Below, one piece after another: positions 34,644 through 44,226 of a stretch of 64,000 nucleotides of DNA (positions are counted from its first letter, which is position 1; the number at the start of each line of letters is the position of its first letter). Source of the DNA: Acinetobacter tianfuensis. Lineage in GTDB: Bacteria > Pseudomonadota > Gammaproteobacteria > Pseudomonadales > Moraxellaceae. Made by a program: the position numbers and the translations under genes. The notes under the pieces are model-generated. The model did no database searches. It was given only the letters and a program-made list of their open reading frames with translations, and was not told the origin of the DNA. The stretch lies in the NCBI RefSeq assembly GCF_003611465.1, contig NZ_RAXV01000018.1:1-64000 (forward strand). Reading direction: 5' to 3'.

Positions 34644-34849
34644 TTTTTACATGCAGTAATGAAGCTGGTTTGTCATGCTAAAGCAATTTTATATGCGGAA
34701 ATAGCATGCTTTTGAAACTCAGTGTTGATAAATCGGAACGCTGAGAGTTGTTTAAATGTGCATCTAAAATCAAAATAAAAAATAGCGGTTTATTCGTGTG
34801 GTGAATTTGGGCAAAATAGCGCGTCTTTGAAACAAAATAAGGAATAAAA

Positions 34850-35242
34850 GTGAAAAAATTGATCGCGCTTCTTGCACCTCTTTCTTTGGCTTTAACTGCA
34901 TGTGTATCTACGGGTACTGCGACGGGCACAGGCGCAGCAGCAAATGCGCCAACAGCAAACAGCTTGGCTGTGGCGGCAATTAAGATTGGTGTGCAGGCAA
35001 AGTGTGTGACTGAGCTTCAAGACAATAAATACTGGACAACAGCTTCACGTGTTTTGACTGAAACTCAAAAACAAAGCTACCAAACGGAAGTATGCGGCTG
35101 TGTTGGCGATAAAGTTACGACAAGTGTAACGGCAGCTGAATTGGTTGTGGCTGCAATGGATAAAGCATCTCAAGCCAACTTGATCTCTAAAGTTGTGACA
35201 AACAGCTTAAATGCTTGCGTAGTTGAAAAGTTCAAATCATAA
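34850..35242 (+). CDS. Four-Cys lipoprotein, paralogue B
   Basis: Product of 130 residues with a lipoprotein signal (lipobox LTAC, Cys18), an Ala/Thr/Gly-rich linker, then the same framework as the protein at 33702: KCVTEL, a Trp eight residues later, LTETQK, EVCGCVGDK and a C-terminal ACVVE. Paralogue A is soluble in the periplasm, B is lipid-anchored. The GTG/ATG choice is clear (ATG-less alternatives lack the signal); an AAGGAATAAAA site precedes it. Function unknown. Confidence 0.75.
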   Translation: MKKLIALLAPLSLALTACVSTGTATGTGAAANAPTANSLAVAAIKIGVQAKCVTELQDNKYWTTASRVLTETQKQSYQTEVCGCVGDKVTTSVTAAELVVAAMDKASQANLISKVVTNSLNACVVEKFKS

Positions 35243-35264
35243 TTTGAGCTGAATATTTTAAATG

Positions 35265-35293
35265 AAGCGGCCTTTGAGTCGCTTTATTTTTTT
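35265..35293 (+). terminator. Terminator before rnhB
   Basis: 7-bp stem with one G-U pair (35265-35271 with 35278-35284), loop CTTTGA, T-rich tail that leads directly into the rnhB ribosome site. Confidence 0.65.
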
Positions 35294-35305
35294 GAAGGAA
35301 AAAAC

Positions 35306-35881
35306 ATGCTGATTGCAGGTGCAGATGAAGCAGGGCGCGGACCACTTGTTGGTTCTGTTGTGGCTGCTGCAGTTATTTTAGATCCAAACAATCCAATTGA
35401 AGGTTTGAATGATTCTAAGAAGCTGACAGAAAAAAAGCGTGAAAAGCTATTTGCAGAAATTCAAGAGAAGGCTTTAGCTTGGGCAATTGCGGAATGCTCG
35501 GCTGCTGAAATTGATGAATACAATATATTGCAGGCTTCATTGCTGGCCATGAAAAAGGCTGTAGAGAAGCTTGGCATTCAGCCAGACCACTTGCTGGTTG
35601 ATGGCAATAAAGTACCTCAGGGGCTTGCCATGAGCTGTGATGCGGTCGTTGGCGGTGATGCGCTGCATGCTGAGATTTCAGCGGCCAGTATTTTAGCTAA
35701 AGTGCAGCGTGACAGGGATATGCTTGTACTGGATGCGAAATACCCGCAATATGGTTTTGCGAAGCATAAGGGATATCCTACTAAAGCGCACTTTGCTGCC
35801 ATTGCGGAGTATGGGGTAATTGATGAGCACCGCCGCAGTTTTGGTCCTGTACGCAAGGTGCTGGAGCAGCAGGCGCAGTAA
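35306..35881 (+). CDS. rnhB: Ribonuclease HII
   Basis: Product of 191 residues with the catalytic motifs [12 protein letters not shown] (residues 5-16), [19 protein letters not shown] and [14 protein letters not shown]. It cuts RNA in RNA-DNA hybrids and starts removal of single ribonucleotides from DNA. Single gene between two terminators; the ribosome site GAAGGAAAAA is good. Confidence 0.94.
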   Translation: MLIAGADEAGRGPLVGSVVAAAVILDPNNPIEGLNDSKKLTEKKREKLFAEIQEKALAWAIAECSAAEIDEYNILQASLLAMKKAVEKLGIQPDHLLVDGNKVPQGLAMSCDAVVGGDALHAEISAASILAKVQRDRDMLVLDAKYPQYGFAKHKGYPTKAHFAAIAEYGVIDEHRRSFGPVRKVLEQQAQ

Positions 35882-35916
35882 AATGTATTTCGAATATTGA
35901 TAATGCAAATAAATTT

Positions 35917-35938
35917 AAAGCGGCTGAAAAGCCGCTTT
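35917..35938 (+). terminator. Terminator of rnhB
   Basis: 9-bp perfect stem with GAAA loop, T-rich tail; located between the convergent rnhB and csrA. Confidence 0.75.
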
Positions 35939-35959
35939 ATATTTTCACGTACTTTAATC

Positions 35960-36214
35960 TTAACGATTAAAATTACTCTGTGAATGATTATCTTCTTCAA
36001 AAGAAGGTTGATAATCTTGATCGAGGTGCTGCAAATGTTCGTGCATAGCGCGTTCATGTTGAATTCTTTGGTAAATTTCTTCACGATGAACGGATACTTC
36101 TTTTGGAGCATTTACACCTATACGAACCTGATTGCCTTTAACACCAAGTACAGTCACGCTGACTTGGTCCCCAATCATCAATGTTTCTCCAACGCGTCGA
36201 GTCAGAATCAGCAT
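35960..36214 (-). CDS. csrA: Carbon storage regulator CsrA
   Basis: RNA-binding regulator of 84 residues: [20 protein letters not shown] at the N-terminus, [25 protein letters not shown] in the core. It binds GGA motifs in mRNA leaders and controls translation of metabolism and biofilm genes. The C-terminal tail after residue ~60 (His, Gln, Glu, Asn-rich) is longer than the 61-residue enterobacterial CsrA, as typical for Acinetobacter-like proteins. An AAGGAGATAAAC ribosome site precedes the ATG; the longer frame is not used. It follows lysC in the conserved order alaS-lysC-csrA. Confidence 0.95.
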   Translation of the reverse strand: MLILTRRVGETLMIGDQVSVTVLGVKGNQVRIGVNAPKEVSVHREEIYQRIQHERAMHEHLQHLDQDYQPSFEEDNHSQSNFNR

Positions 36215-36367
36215 GTTTATCTCCTTGCAAAACGCTAAACCTGCAATTGATCTAGAATGTGAAAGCACAACTTGAAAAGCAAAAGAAAACTTACTAAAAG
36301 GCAGTAACGATCGATGTTACAGATCTAATTTTAATAAATTTTCTAAAAATCCTCAGCGCTAATATAA

Positions 36368-36401
36368 CAGAGCCACTATAAAAAAAACTATAGTGGCTCT
36401 G
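36368..36401 (-). terminator. Hairpin between lysC and csrA
   Basis: 13-bp perfect stem (36368-36380 with 36389-36401) with an A-rich 8-base loop, 58 bases after lysC and 154 before csrA. The U tract on the minus strand is weak, so it may attenuate rather than fully stop read-through into csrA. Confidence 0.6.
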
Positions 36402-36458
36402 CTTTATTTGTAATGTTTTTCAAAACTTGTCTGACAATGACAATTTTTGACACATTAA

Positions 36459-37739
36459 TTACGCACGTACGCTTGACTCACCGTGTTCACGGTCTAAGCC
36501 AAATGCTGTATGCAGTGAACGTACAGCAAGTTCTAGATAATTTTCTTCAATGATGACAGAAATTTTGATTTCTGAAGTTGAGATCATCAAGATGTTGATG
36601 CCTTCATCCGCTAGAGCAGTAAACATTTTGCTGGCAACGCCTGCGTGTGAACGCATGCCTACACCAACGATAGACACTTTTACGATGTCACCGCGAGTTG
36701 CGACTTCACGTGCGCCAATCGCTTGAGCTGTTTCTTCAAGGATCTTTTTCGCTTTCGCAAGTTCACTGCGGTTTACTGTGAAAGTGAAGTCAGTTGTACC
36801 GTCTTCTTCAACATTCTGGATAATCATATCCACTTCAATGTTGGCAGCGCCAATTGGTTTTAAAATTTTAGAAGCGATGCCTGGTTCATCAGGAACACCA
36901 AGAATAGTTAATTTAGCTTCGTCACGGTTAAATGCGATACCAGAGATAATTGGCTGTTCCATGTTGTCTTCCAATTCAGTCGTAATAAGTGTACCAACGT
37001 TCTTTTTGAACTCTTCGTCAAATGCGCCATCATTGTCGTTATCAAAGCTTGATAATACGCGCAGCGGCACTTGATATTTACCAGCAAATTCTACAGAGCG
37101 GATTTGAAGGACTTTAGAACCAAGAGAAGCCATTTCCAGCATTTCTTCAAAAGAAATACGGTCAACTTTCTTCGCTTTTGGTGCAACACGCGGGTCAGTG
37201 GTATATACGCCATCAACGTCTGTATAAATTTGGCATTCATCAGCTTTCAGCGCAGCAGCTAAAGCAACACCTGAAGTGTCTGAACCGCCGCGGCCTAAAG
37301 TTGTGGTATTGCCATTTTCATCAAAACCTTGGAAGCCGGCAACGACAATGACACGGCCAGCATCCAGATGTGAAGTCATTACGTCTGTATCAATTGACTC
37401 GATACGGGCTTTGGTGAATGAGCTGTCGGTTTTAATACCGACTTGACGGCCAGTAAGTGATTTAGCTTCTACGCCAATAGAGTTCAGCGCCATTGCTAAC
37501 ATTGAAATCGTAACCTGTTCACCCGTAGATACCATTTGGTCTAATTCACGTGGGTCTGGGGTTTCGGTAATGGCTTTCGCTAAAGCAAGCAGGCGGTTGG
37601 TTTCGCCACTCATTGCAGACACAACTACCACTACCTTGTGGCCGTGGTCATGCCAGCGCTTTACACGACGAGCAACATTTAAAATGCGCTCTGGAGTACC
37701 CATAGAGGTACCGCCATATTTTTGAACGATTAATGCCAT
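36459..37739 (-). CDS. lysC: Aspartokinase (two ACT domains)
   Basis: Product of 426 residues: kinase domain 1-250 (MALIVQKYGGTSMG, VVVSAMSGETNRL, GFQGFDENGNTTTLGRGGSD, YTDVDGVYTTDPR) and two ACT domains that bind feedback inhibitors (LTILGVPDEPGIASKIL; VSIVGVGMRSHAGVASKMF). It phosphorylates aspartate, the first step to lysine, threonine and methionine. The ATG at 37739 gives the canonical start; the frame reaches into the end of alaS but that extension has no support. 67 bases separate it from alaS. Confidence 0.95.
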   Translation of the reverse strand: MALIVQKYGGTSMGTPERILNVARRVKRWHDHGHKVVVVVSAMSGETNRLLALAKAITETPDPRELDQMVSTGEQVTISMLAMALNSIGVEAKSLTGRQVGIKTDSSFTKARIESIDTDVMTSHLDAGRVIVVAGFQGFDENGNTTTLGRGGSDTSGVALAAALKADECQIYTDVDGVYTTDPRVAPKAKKVDRISFEEMLEMASLGSKVLQIRSVEFAGKYQVPLRVLSSFDNDNDGAFDEEFKKNVGTLITTELEDNMEQPIISGIAFNRDEAKLTILGVPDEPGIASKILKPIGAANIEVDMIIQNVEEDGTTDFTFTVNRSELAKAKKILEETAQAIGAREVATRGDIVKVSIVGVGMRSHAGVASKMFTALADEGINILMISTSEIKISVIIEENYLELAVRSLHTAFGLDREHGESSVRA

Positions 37740-37806
37740 AGTTGTTCCATATAAACCATGACCCTGAATGGACTGTTCAGGGTCAGTTACACAAAAAGTG
37801 AAGTTA

Positions 37807-40485
37807 TTATTTTGCTTCAAGCCAAGCAGTTAGATCTGCCATCACTGTTGCAAACTTCTCGTTTAGTGGCGCGCCACCTTGTGCTAAGTCAGGTTTGCCA
37901 CCACCTTTGCCGCCTAGCTCAGCTGCTAAGTGTTTGATGATGTCACCTGCTTTAATAGAAGCAGTAAAGTCTTTGGCTACAGATGCGATCAGGCTGACTT
38001 TGTCACCTTCAACACCTGCAAGTACAATCACTGCATTTTCTAATTTTGATTTCACGCCGTCGTGCAGGTTGCGAAGAGTTTTCGCGTCCATGTTTTGAAC
38101 AGCCGTGATAAGTGTTGCACGGCCTGCAATCGTTTGAACTTGATCAAGAAGTTCCGCGGCTTGAAGGCTGGCAAGTTTTTGGTTCAATTGTTCGATTTGT
38201 TTCGCTAGGCTTGATGCTGTATCGACTAAAGCTTCAACTTTTTCTAAAGTTTGATCTTTTTGCGCTTTTAGCAAACCGTTAATTGTATTGATGTCACGAT
38301 CCGCTTTTTGCGCAGCTTCAATAGCTTTAGTGCCGGTCACTGCTTCGATACGGCGTACACCTGCTGCGACACCGCCTTCAGAAGTAATTTTGAACAGGCC
38401 GATGTCACCTGTACGTTTTACGTGAATACCGCCGCATAGTTCGATTGAGAAGTTTTTCTCTTCAATAATTGAACCCATTGAAAGTACACGAACTTCTTCA
38501 CCGTATTTCTCGCCGAACAGCATCATCGCGCCTTTTGCTTTCGCAGATTCGATGTCTAGAAGCTCAGTAGAAACAGCAGTGTTGGCAATCACTTCAGCGT
38601 TTACAAGACGTTCAATTTCTTGAAGCTGTTCAAATGACACAGGCTGGTCATTCGCAAAGTCAAAACGTAAAATGTCAGATGCAACCAATGAACCTTTTTG
38701 CTGTACGTGCTCGCCCAAAATTTGACGTAACGCAGCATGTAGAAGGTGAGTTGCAGAGTGGTTGCGTGCAGTTGCCGCGCGGATATCTGCTTTTACTGTC
38801 GCTTCAACATTTTGAGTGACTTTTAGGTTGCCCATCGTCACGATGCCTTGGTGTACAAATGCGCCGCCAGATTTTTTCGTATCTTGAACTTCGAAGATAC
38901 CAGTATCATTTTTGAAGATACCAGTATCACCGATTTGACCGCCGCTTTCTGCATAGAAAGGCGTTTGGTTTAATACGATTAAAGCTTCATCGCCTTCAAC
39001 GGCTTCATCAACTTGCTCGCCATCTTTGTAGATTGCGATGATTTGGCCTTCGCCTGCAGTTGCGTCATAACCGTCAAACTGAGTTTCGCCTTCAACTTTT
39101 ACAACAGCGTTGTAGTCAATTGCGAATTTACCTGCATCGCGCGCGCGTTGACGCTGAGCAGCCATTTCAACTTCAAAGCCAGCTTCATCAATGGTTAAAT
39201 CGCGTTCACGTGCGATGTCAGCAGTTAAGTCGGTTGGGAAGCCGTAAGTGTCGTAAAGTTTGAAAACAACTTCGCCTAGAATCACAGAACCTTTAAGCTG
39301 CGCCAATTCGCCTTCAAGCAATTTCAAACCTTGCTCTAAAGTTTTTGCGAACTGTTCTTCTTCTTTCAGAAGTTGTGCTTCGATACGCGCTTTTTGTGCT
39401 TCAAGTTCAGGATAAGCTGCACCCATCACTTCAATGAGTGGCTGAAGTGTCTTGTAGAAGAATGAGCCTGTAGCGCCCAGCTTGTTGCCATGACGTACTG
39501 CACGGCGGATAATACGGCGCAATACATAGCCGCGGCCTTCGTTCGAAGGATTTACACCGTCAGCGATTAAGAAAGAACATGAGCGTGCATGGTCAGCAAC
39601 TACTTTAAGTGAAGCAGGGTATTGAACCGGTGTGCCTTTTTCAGCAGCTTCTGCTTCTAAAGCAGATGTGTCTAAGCCGATCACTTCTGCTGCACCTTTC
39701 AGTACGTGCTGGAATAGATCGATTTCGTAGTTTGAGTTTACGTGCTGCAGAACAGCAGAAATACGTTCTAAGCCCATACCTGTATCAACAGATGGAGCTG
39801 GAAGAGGGTGCAGCACGCCGTCAGCAGTACGGTTGAACTGCATGAATACGTTGTTCCAGATTTCAATGAAACGGTCGCCATCTTCTTCAGGTGTGCCCGG
39901 TAAGCCGCCCCAAATATGGTCGCCATGGTCAAAGAAAATTTCAGAACATGGGCCGCAAGGACCTGTATCGCCCATTGCCCAGAAGTTATCTGATGCGTAT
40001 TGACCGCCTTTGTTGTCGCCAATACGGATAATGCGGGATTCGTCTAGGCCAATTTCTTTGTTCCAGATGTCGAATGCTTCGTCATCAGTATGGTAAACAG
40101 TGGCATATAATTTATCTTTTGGCAGGCCTAACCATTTTTCATTGGTTAGGAAATCCCACGCAAATTTAATTGCATCACGCTTGAAGTAGTCGCCAAACGA
40201 GAAGTTGCCCAGCATTTCGAAGAAAGTATGGTGACGCGCTGTATAACCGACATTGTCTAAGTCGTTATGTTTGCCGCCTGCACGCACACATTTTTGTGAT
40301 GATACTGCACGTACATAATCACGTTTTTCTAGACCTAAGAAACAGTCTTTGAACTGGTTCATGCCAGCGTTGGTAAATAATAATGTTGGGTCGTTGGCCG
40401 GAACCAGAGAACTCGACGCGACACGTGTATGCCCTTGCGATTCAAAATAGCTTAAAAAAGCTTCGCGAATTTCAGCGGATGTCAT
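37807..40485 (-). CDS. alaS: Alanyl-tRNA synthetase
   Basis: Product of 892 residues. Class II catalytic core at the N-terminus ([55 protein letters not shown]), editing domain with the zinc motifs [11 protein letters not shown] and CGGIHV, and the C-terminal Gly-rich [14 protein letters not shown] of the C-Ala domain. It charges tRNA-Ala. Start taken at the ATG 40485, which aligns with the family; a GTG at 40500 is possible. It heads the alaS-lysC-csrA group. Confidence 0.95.
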   Translation of the reverse strand: MTSAEIREAFLSYFESQGHTRVASSSLVPANDPTLLFTNAGMNQFKDCFLGLEKRDYVRAVSSQKCVRAGGKHNDLDNVGYTARHHTFFEMLGNFSFGDYFKRDAIKFAWDFLTNEKWLGLPKDKLYATVYHTDDEAFDIWNKEIGLDESRIIRIGDNKGGQYASDNFWAMGDTGPCGPCSEIFFDHGDHIWGGLPGTPEEDGDRFIEIWNNVFMQFNRTADGVLHPLPAPSVDTGMGLERISAVLQHVNSNYEIDLFQHVLKGAAEVIGLDTSALEAEAAEKGTPVQYPASLKVVADHARSCSFLIADGVNPSNEGRGYVLRRIIRRAVRHGNKLGATGSFFYKTLQPLIEVMGAAYPELEAQKARIEAQLLKEEEQFAKTLEQGLKLLEGELAQLKGSVILGEVVFKLYDTYGFPTDLTADIARERDLTIDEAGFEVEMAAQRQRARDAGKFAIDYNAVVKVEGETQFDGYDATAGEGQIIAIYKDGEQVDEAVEGDEALIVLNQTPFYAESGGQIGDTGIFKNDTGIFEVQDTKKSGGAFVHQGIVTMGNLKVTQNVEATVKADIRAATARNHSATHLLHAALRQILGEHVQQKGSLVASDILRFDFANDQPVSFEQLQEIERLVNAEVIANTAVSTELLDIESAKAKGAMMLFGEKYGEEVRVLSMGSIIEEKNFSIELCGGIHVKRTGDIGLFKITSEGGVAAGVRRIEAVTGTKAIEAAQKADRDINTINGLLKAQKDQTLEKVEALVDTASSLAKQIEQLNQKLASLQAAELLDQVQTIAGRATLITAVQNMDAKTLRNLHDGVKSKLENAVIVLAGVEGDKVSLIASVAKDFTASIKAGDIIKHLAAELGGKGGGKPDLAQGGAPLNEKFATVMADLTAWLEAK

Positions 40486-40943
40486 AAAACGAGTACTCAC
40501 AACCAAGTCACTCCATAAATCTCGTATTTGGCTAATAGCATGTCAAGCAAGTCCCATATTTATAAAGCTGGCTTGAAATACTGGCTTAAAATTTTAAAAC
40601 GACAAATTATAACGGAAAAAGCTACTGCGACCAATGATTTTAATTGAACTGTATGATTTTTTATGGAAATGCCAAATGCGGCGGTAAAATTCTAAATGCG
40701 CAGAAAATAGCTATTTTTGACTATTAGCAGAGTGTATTATTTTTCTTTCATAATTTATGTTTAAAAATTAAGGCGCTTGAAAACCTATCTGTAAAGATGT
40801 TTTAGGTGTATATGGCTGTTTTATAATGAATAAAATTGAATATTCGCTGAATAAGCCATACACGAATTAATGATAACGGTTTAAAGCCGAAATCTATTAA
40901 CATATAGAGGCTTTAGTTATCGTTTTCATTTAAAGGATGGGTC
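40486..40943. other. Divergent promoter region between alaS and the Epd-like gene
   Basis: About 460 bases, AT-rich, without a credible gene. Near the right end an imperfect inverted repeat is visible (GATAAC and TAAAGCC at 40872-40888, GGCTTTAGTTATC at 40909-40921), just before the AAAGGATGGG ribosome site of the dehydrogenase. Confidence 0.55.
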
Positions 40944-41972
40944 ATGCAGCGAGTTGCAATTAATGGGTTCGGGCGAATTGGGCGTAATGTGCTGCGTGCA
41001 TGGTTTGAAAACCCGAAAGACTTCCATTTTGAAATTATTGCAATTAATGATGTTGCGGATGTAGACACGCTGATCCATCTTTTTAAATACGATACCGCGC
41101 ATGGCCGTTTTGCTGGACACGTTGAACTGCAAGAGATTGACGGCAGACACTATTTGAATATTCAGCATCATGACGCTAGGCTTCAGGTAGAAGTGCTGCG
41201 CAGTCCTGTTCCTGCACAGTTGCCGTGGAAAGCGCTAAATATTGATGTTGTGCTGGAATGTACAGGGTTATTCCGTTCACGTGAAGCGGCAACGCAGCAT
41301 ATTTTGGCGGGCGCGAAACGGGTGATTATTGGCGCTGCGCCTTTTGATACAGTAGATGCCGCTATTGTTTATGGTATCAATCACACCGATGTTAAAGCTG
41401 CAGACCAGATCATTTCCAGCGTATCTTGTACGACTCAGGCGCTGGTGCCGCTGGTGAAAATTATAGATGATGCTTTTGGCATAGATACGGCGATGATGAC
41501 TGAGATTCATGCTGTAACTGCGGATCAATCCGTTTTGGACCATGCGCACCGTGATTTGCGCAGAGCGCGCGCTTCTGGTCAAAATATTATTCCAACCACG
41601 TCTTCAGCATTGGGCGCTTTAAAGCAAGTGATGCCAAAAATGGCTGGCCGTATAGATGGTTACTCTATTCGTGTACCGACCATTAATGTGGCAGCAATTG
41701 ATCTGACTTTTGTTTCGCAGTCTGATATCAGTACACAATCTATCAATCATATTTTGAAGAGAGCAGCAGAGCATCAATTTGCAGAGATTATGCAAGTGAC
41801 AGATGAGCCGCTGGTTTCCAGTGATTTTAATCACTCACCTTATTCTTTAATTGTGGATCTAACTCAAACGATGGCTGTAGGCAAACAGGCAAAAGTCTTT
41901 GCGTGGTATGACAATGAATGGGGGTATGCAAACCGTCTGCTGGACTTGTGTGAGTCGTTTACGGCTGCATAA
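40944..41972 (+). CDS. Glyceraldehyde-3-phosphate dehydrogenase family protein, Epd-like
   Basis: Product of 342 residues: NAD site AINGFGRIGRNVLRAW, catalytic Cys162 in SSVSCTTQALVP, His in AVTADQSVLDHAH region, and C-terminal DFNHSPYSLIVD, WYDNEWGYANRLLDL. The block SSDFNHSPYSLIVDLTQT resembles erythrose-4-phosphate dehydrogenase (SVDFNHDPHSAIVDGTQT in E. coli Epd) more than glycolytic GapA. The residue two after the CTT is Ala/Gln instead of the usual Asn-Cys. Epd makes 4-phosphoerythronate for pyridoxal phosphate synthesis. Substrate is not certain; a gluconeogenic GAPDH is the alternative. Confidence 0.8.
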   Translation: MQRVAINGFGRIGRNVLRAWFENPKDFHFEIIAINDVADVDTLIHLFKYDTAHGRFAGHVELQEIDGRHYLNIQHHDARLQVEVLRSPVPAQLPWKALNIDVVLECTGLFRSREAATQHILAGAKRVIIGAAPFDTVDAAIVYGINHTDVKAADQIISSVSCTTQALVPLVKIIDDAFGIDTAMMTEIHAVTADQSVLDHAHRDLRRARASGQNIIPTTSSALGALKQVMPKMAGRIDGYSIRVPTINVAAIDLTFVSQSDISTQSINHILKRAAEHQFAEIMQVTDEPLVSSDFNHSPYSLIVDLTQTMAVGKQAKVFAWYDNEWGYANRLLDLCESFTAA

Positions 41973-42194
41973 ATGGGCTGTAAGCTGTAATTAAAAGAAA
42001 ATAATGCCTGACGTTTTTGGGTTGGGTAGTGTTGTTTTAAAAGCGCGGCAGCGTGATTTTTGCAGAAAATACAACTGGCAGGATCGTAGTCTGCCATTTA
42101 CTTCTAAATGTACTTATTCTTTAGATAAATCAGCTTATTTCTTTTTATTTTGGTTAAGATAAGCAGATATGGAATATAAATAAGAGAAATTCAA

Positions 42195-42497
42195 ATGATT
42201 TTACTGTGGGGATTTGTATTTTTACTGGCTTTAGCTGTGATCTTTCTGATTTGGATGCAGTTTAAGTCACAGGATGAAGAAGGCGCTGCCCATTTTGAGC
42301 AGGCTCAGCTGGAGCAAAAAGTCTTAAATTTGGAAGAAAACCTGAAAAAAACATTAGAAATTATGCAGGATCTGGCAAAAAAAATGCATACTCAGCAAGA
42401 AGTGCTGGATCAAACTACGCATAAACTGCAGCAGGTTGAGCTGCAAAATGCAGAACTGGTGACATTAATGACGAAGATTGTTACCCCTAAGGACTAA
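42195..42497 (+). CDS. Small membrane protein with coiled coil
   Basis: Product of 100 residues: one N-terminal membrane helix (about 2-21), then a long amphipathic helix with heptad pattern (about 35-92; KVLNLEENLKKTLEIMQDL, QQEVLDQTTHKLQQVEL). The layout resembles phage-shock or division-type small coiled-coil proteins, but no family was recognised. A GAGAAATTCAA site precedes the ATG; a terminator follows. Confidence 0.65.
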   Translation: MILLWGFVFLLALAVIFLIWMQFKSQDEEGAAHFEQAQLEQKVLNLEENLKKTLEIMQDLAKKMHTQQEVLDQTTHKLQQVELQNAELVTLMTKIVTPKD

Positions 42498-42515
42498 CAT
42501 AGCTGTTTGCAGCAT

Positions 42516-42546
42516 AAAGAAGCCCAGTATTTGACTGGGCTTCTTT
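42516..42546. terminator. Bidirectional terminator
   Basis: 12-bp perfect stem (42516-42527 with 42535-42546), 7-base loop, between the coiled-coil gene and the convergent azlD. Confidence 0.75.
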
Positions 42547-42570
42547 ATATCTGGCGCATTTTATAAAAAG

Positions 42571-42870
42571 CTATATAAATGCATAGCGCAGCAATGCTGC
42601 TGAAAGCATGCTGATTGCGACCGTAGGCAGTAAAGAAAAATGCGCCGCGGCAATCACTGTAATGATCATGGCAATAATATTGGCTGGATGATCCTGCACG
42701 AAATAGGGTGCAATAATGGAAATGAGCACACATCCTGGGGTGGCTTCAAGGATTTGGCGGTGTTTGCTGCTGAGGGTTTTATGTTTCAGCAGCATATAGC
42801 CTAAAACACGGGTCAAATAAGTCGTGAGAGCAATAAATAAAATCGCGATAACGGTTTGAGCATGAATCAA
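42571..42870 (-). CDS. azlD: AzlD-type branched-chain amino acid exporter subunit
   Basis: Product of 99 residues with three to four hydrophobic helices, starting at a TTG (IHAQTVIAILFIALTTYLTR) and containing the AzlD feature LEATPGCVLISIIAPYF. The TTG overlaps the azlC stop by 4 bases (TTGA) and has GGAG 7 bases upstream inside azlC, which decides the start; the open frame upstream of it is a shadow of azlC. AzlD is the small partner of AzlC in exporting branched-chain or similar amino acids. Confidence 0.82.
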   Translation of the reverse strand: MIHAQTVIAILFIALTTYLTRVLGYMLLKHKTLSSKHRQILEATPGCVLISIIAPYFVQDHPANIIAMIITVIAAAHFSLLPTVAISMLSAALLRYAFI

Positions 42871-43640
42871 GACTGATCTCCAGCAAAGAAGAACGCAGAT
42901 GCAATGCCGCTGACTGCTCCGATAGGCACATGCCAGCCAGCTGGCAAATATAAATATGCTAAAGCAGCGGCAATTAAACTGACCAGCCAAGGTCTTGCAG
43001 CGTGTATACCTTTCCACATGCCGCGCAGCAAGATAAGAAATACGGCTGGAAAGGCCATATCAAAGCCAAAACGCTGAATATCACCTAAAAAGGGTCCGAT
43101 AACAGCACCAAGCGTGGTGAAGCTGATCCACATGAGATATAGCGCAAAGCAAATACCTGCATAAAACATCATGCTGAATGCCTGCTGCAGCTGCAGACGC
43201 TGTTTATTTTTCTCTGCATCAGCCAGTCCTAAAGCCCAGCTTTCATCACACATAAAAAAGAGTGCGGTATACACTTGTTTATTTGGCAAGTGTTTCAGGT
43301 AGGGCACAAGACTGGCCCCCATCAGCAAATGGCGGCTGTTGACTAAAAATGTCAGAAACATCAGTATGAGTATGTTGGGCGGGCTGGTCCACATTTCTAG
43401 AATGGCAAATTCAGAGCCGCCTGCAAAGTTTAGGCCAGTGAGAAGGGACAGTTCTAAAACGCTGAAACCTTTTTGAGCGGCTTGTGCGCCTAAGACTAAG
43501 GCAAAAGGAATAATGCCAATTAAAATAGGCAGTGAAGCTTTCAGCCCGCGTAAGAATTCTGTGCGGCCATAGCTGCCGGTCGTGTTTTGAATATTATTTG
43601 CTGAAGTGTTTTGAAAGCCCAACATGATATTTGTCTGCAT
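42867..43640 (-). CDS. azlC: AzlC-type branched-chain amino acid exporter
   Basis: Product of 257 residues with six to eight membrane helices: GIIPFALVLGAQAAQKGFS, TGLNFAGGSEFAIL, FLVNSRHLLMGASLVPYL and MCDESWALG are typical AzlC blocks. It forms the large subunit of an amino acid export system with AzlD. Divergent from an Lrp-family gene, which is a common control pattern for azlCD. Start at 43640 (MQTNIMLG) or at the ATG 43625. Confidence 0.88.
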   Translation of the reverse strand: MQTNIMLGFQNTSANNIQNTTGSYGRTEFLRGLKASLPILIGIIPFALVLGAQAAQKGFSVLELSLLTGLNFAGGSEFAILEMWTSPPNILILMFLTFLVNSRHLLMGASLVPYLKHLPNKQVYTALFFMCDESWALGLADAEKNKQRLQLQQAFSMMFYAGICFALYLMWISFTTLGAVIGPFLGDIQRFGFDMAFPAVFLILLRGMWKGIHAARPWLVSLIAAALAYLYLPAGWHVPIGAVSGIASAFFFAGDQS

Positions 43641-43770
43641 AGATACGCAATGGCAGATATTTTATGATTCATTCAATGAAATAGGTGATTGAATTTGGCT
43701 TATTATTTTGCAGCTGCGCAATTTTATTGCTAACTTAAGCTCAATAAAGAAATATAAATGCGGCAGGGTT

Positions 43771-44226
43771 ATGGATCAGTTAGATAAGCGTATTTTGCAG
43801 GCGCTGCAGCAAAATGGAAAACTGCAGAATAATGAGCTGGCTCAGCAGGTTGGGCTTTCTGCATCACCGTGCCTGCGGAGGGTCAAACAATTAGAAGATG
43901 AGGGCTACATAGAAAAATATGTTGCGCTGCTGAACCCGCAAAAAATGAATTTAGGCCTGACCGTTTTTGCGCGTATTTGGTTAAAAGGGCAAGATGCTGA
44001 AACGGTAAATGCTTTTGTTGATGCCATTCGAAAGATGCCAGAAGTCGTAGAATGTCAGCTGATGGCAGGGGATTGTGATTTCTTTTTAAGAATTGTAGTG
44101 GCTGATTTAGACGCTTATAGGCGTTTTCAAATTGAACGTTTAAATAAAATCAGCAGCATACAAAATGTAAAAACAGAAATACCGCTGCAGAAAGTAAAGC
44201 AAACGACTGAATTGCCTTTATATTAG
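43771..44226 (+). CDS. Lrp/AsnC-family transcriptional regulator
   Basis: Product of 151 residues: N-terminal helix-turn-helix (MDQLDKRILQALQQNGKLQN, LAQQVGLSASPCLRRVKQLE) and the C-terminal RAM ligand domain (VVECQLMAGDCDFFLRIVVADLDAY). It probably senses an amino acid and controls the divergent azlCD exporter. The ATG at 43771 follows GGCAGGG; the frame runs back to 43708 but those codons precede the normal N-terminus. Confidence 0.9.
   Translation: MDQLDKRILQALQQNGKLQNNELAQQVGLSASPCLRRVKQLEDEGYIEKYVALLNPQKMNLGLTVFARIWLKGQDAETVNAFVDAIRKMPEVVECQLMAGDCDFFLRIVVADLDAYRRFQIERLNKISSIQNVKTEIPLQKVKQTTELPLY

Noticed and set aside
35617..36111. Minus-strand frame of 164 codons across rnhB and the rnhB-csrA gap
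   Set aside because: It mirrors rnhB codons and runs through the rnhB terminator; Cys/Ile-rich composition typical of a shadow frame.
37740..37820. N-terminal extension of lysC into alaS
   Set aside because: Aspartokinases begin with the MALIVQKYGG type sequence at 37739; the extension has no family match and no ribosome site.
42871..43017. Upstream extension of azlD
   Set aside because: It overlaps azlC in another frame and reads Cys/Arg-rich nonsense; the TTG at 42870 with GGAG and stop overlap is a better start.
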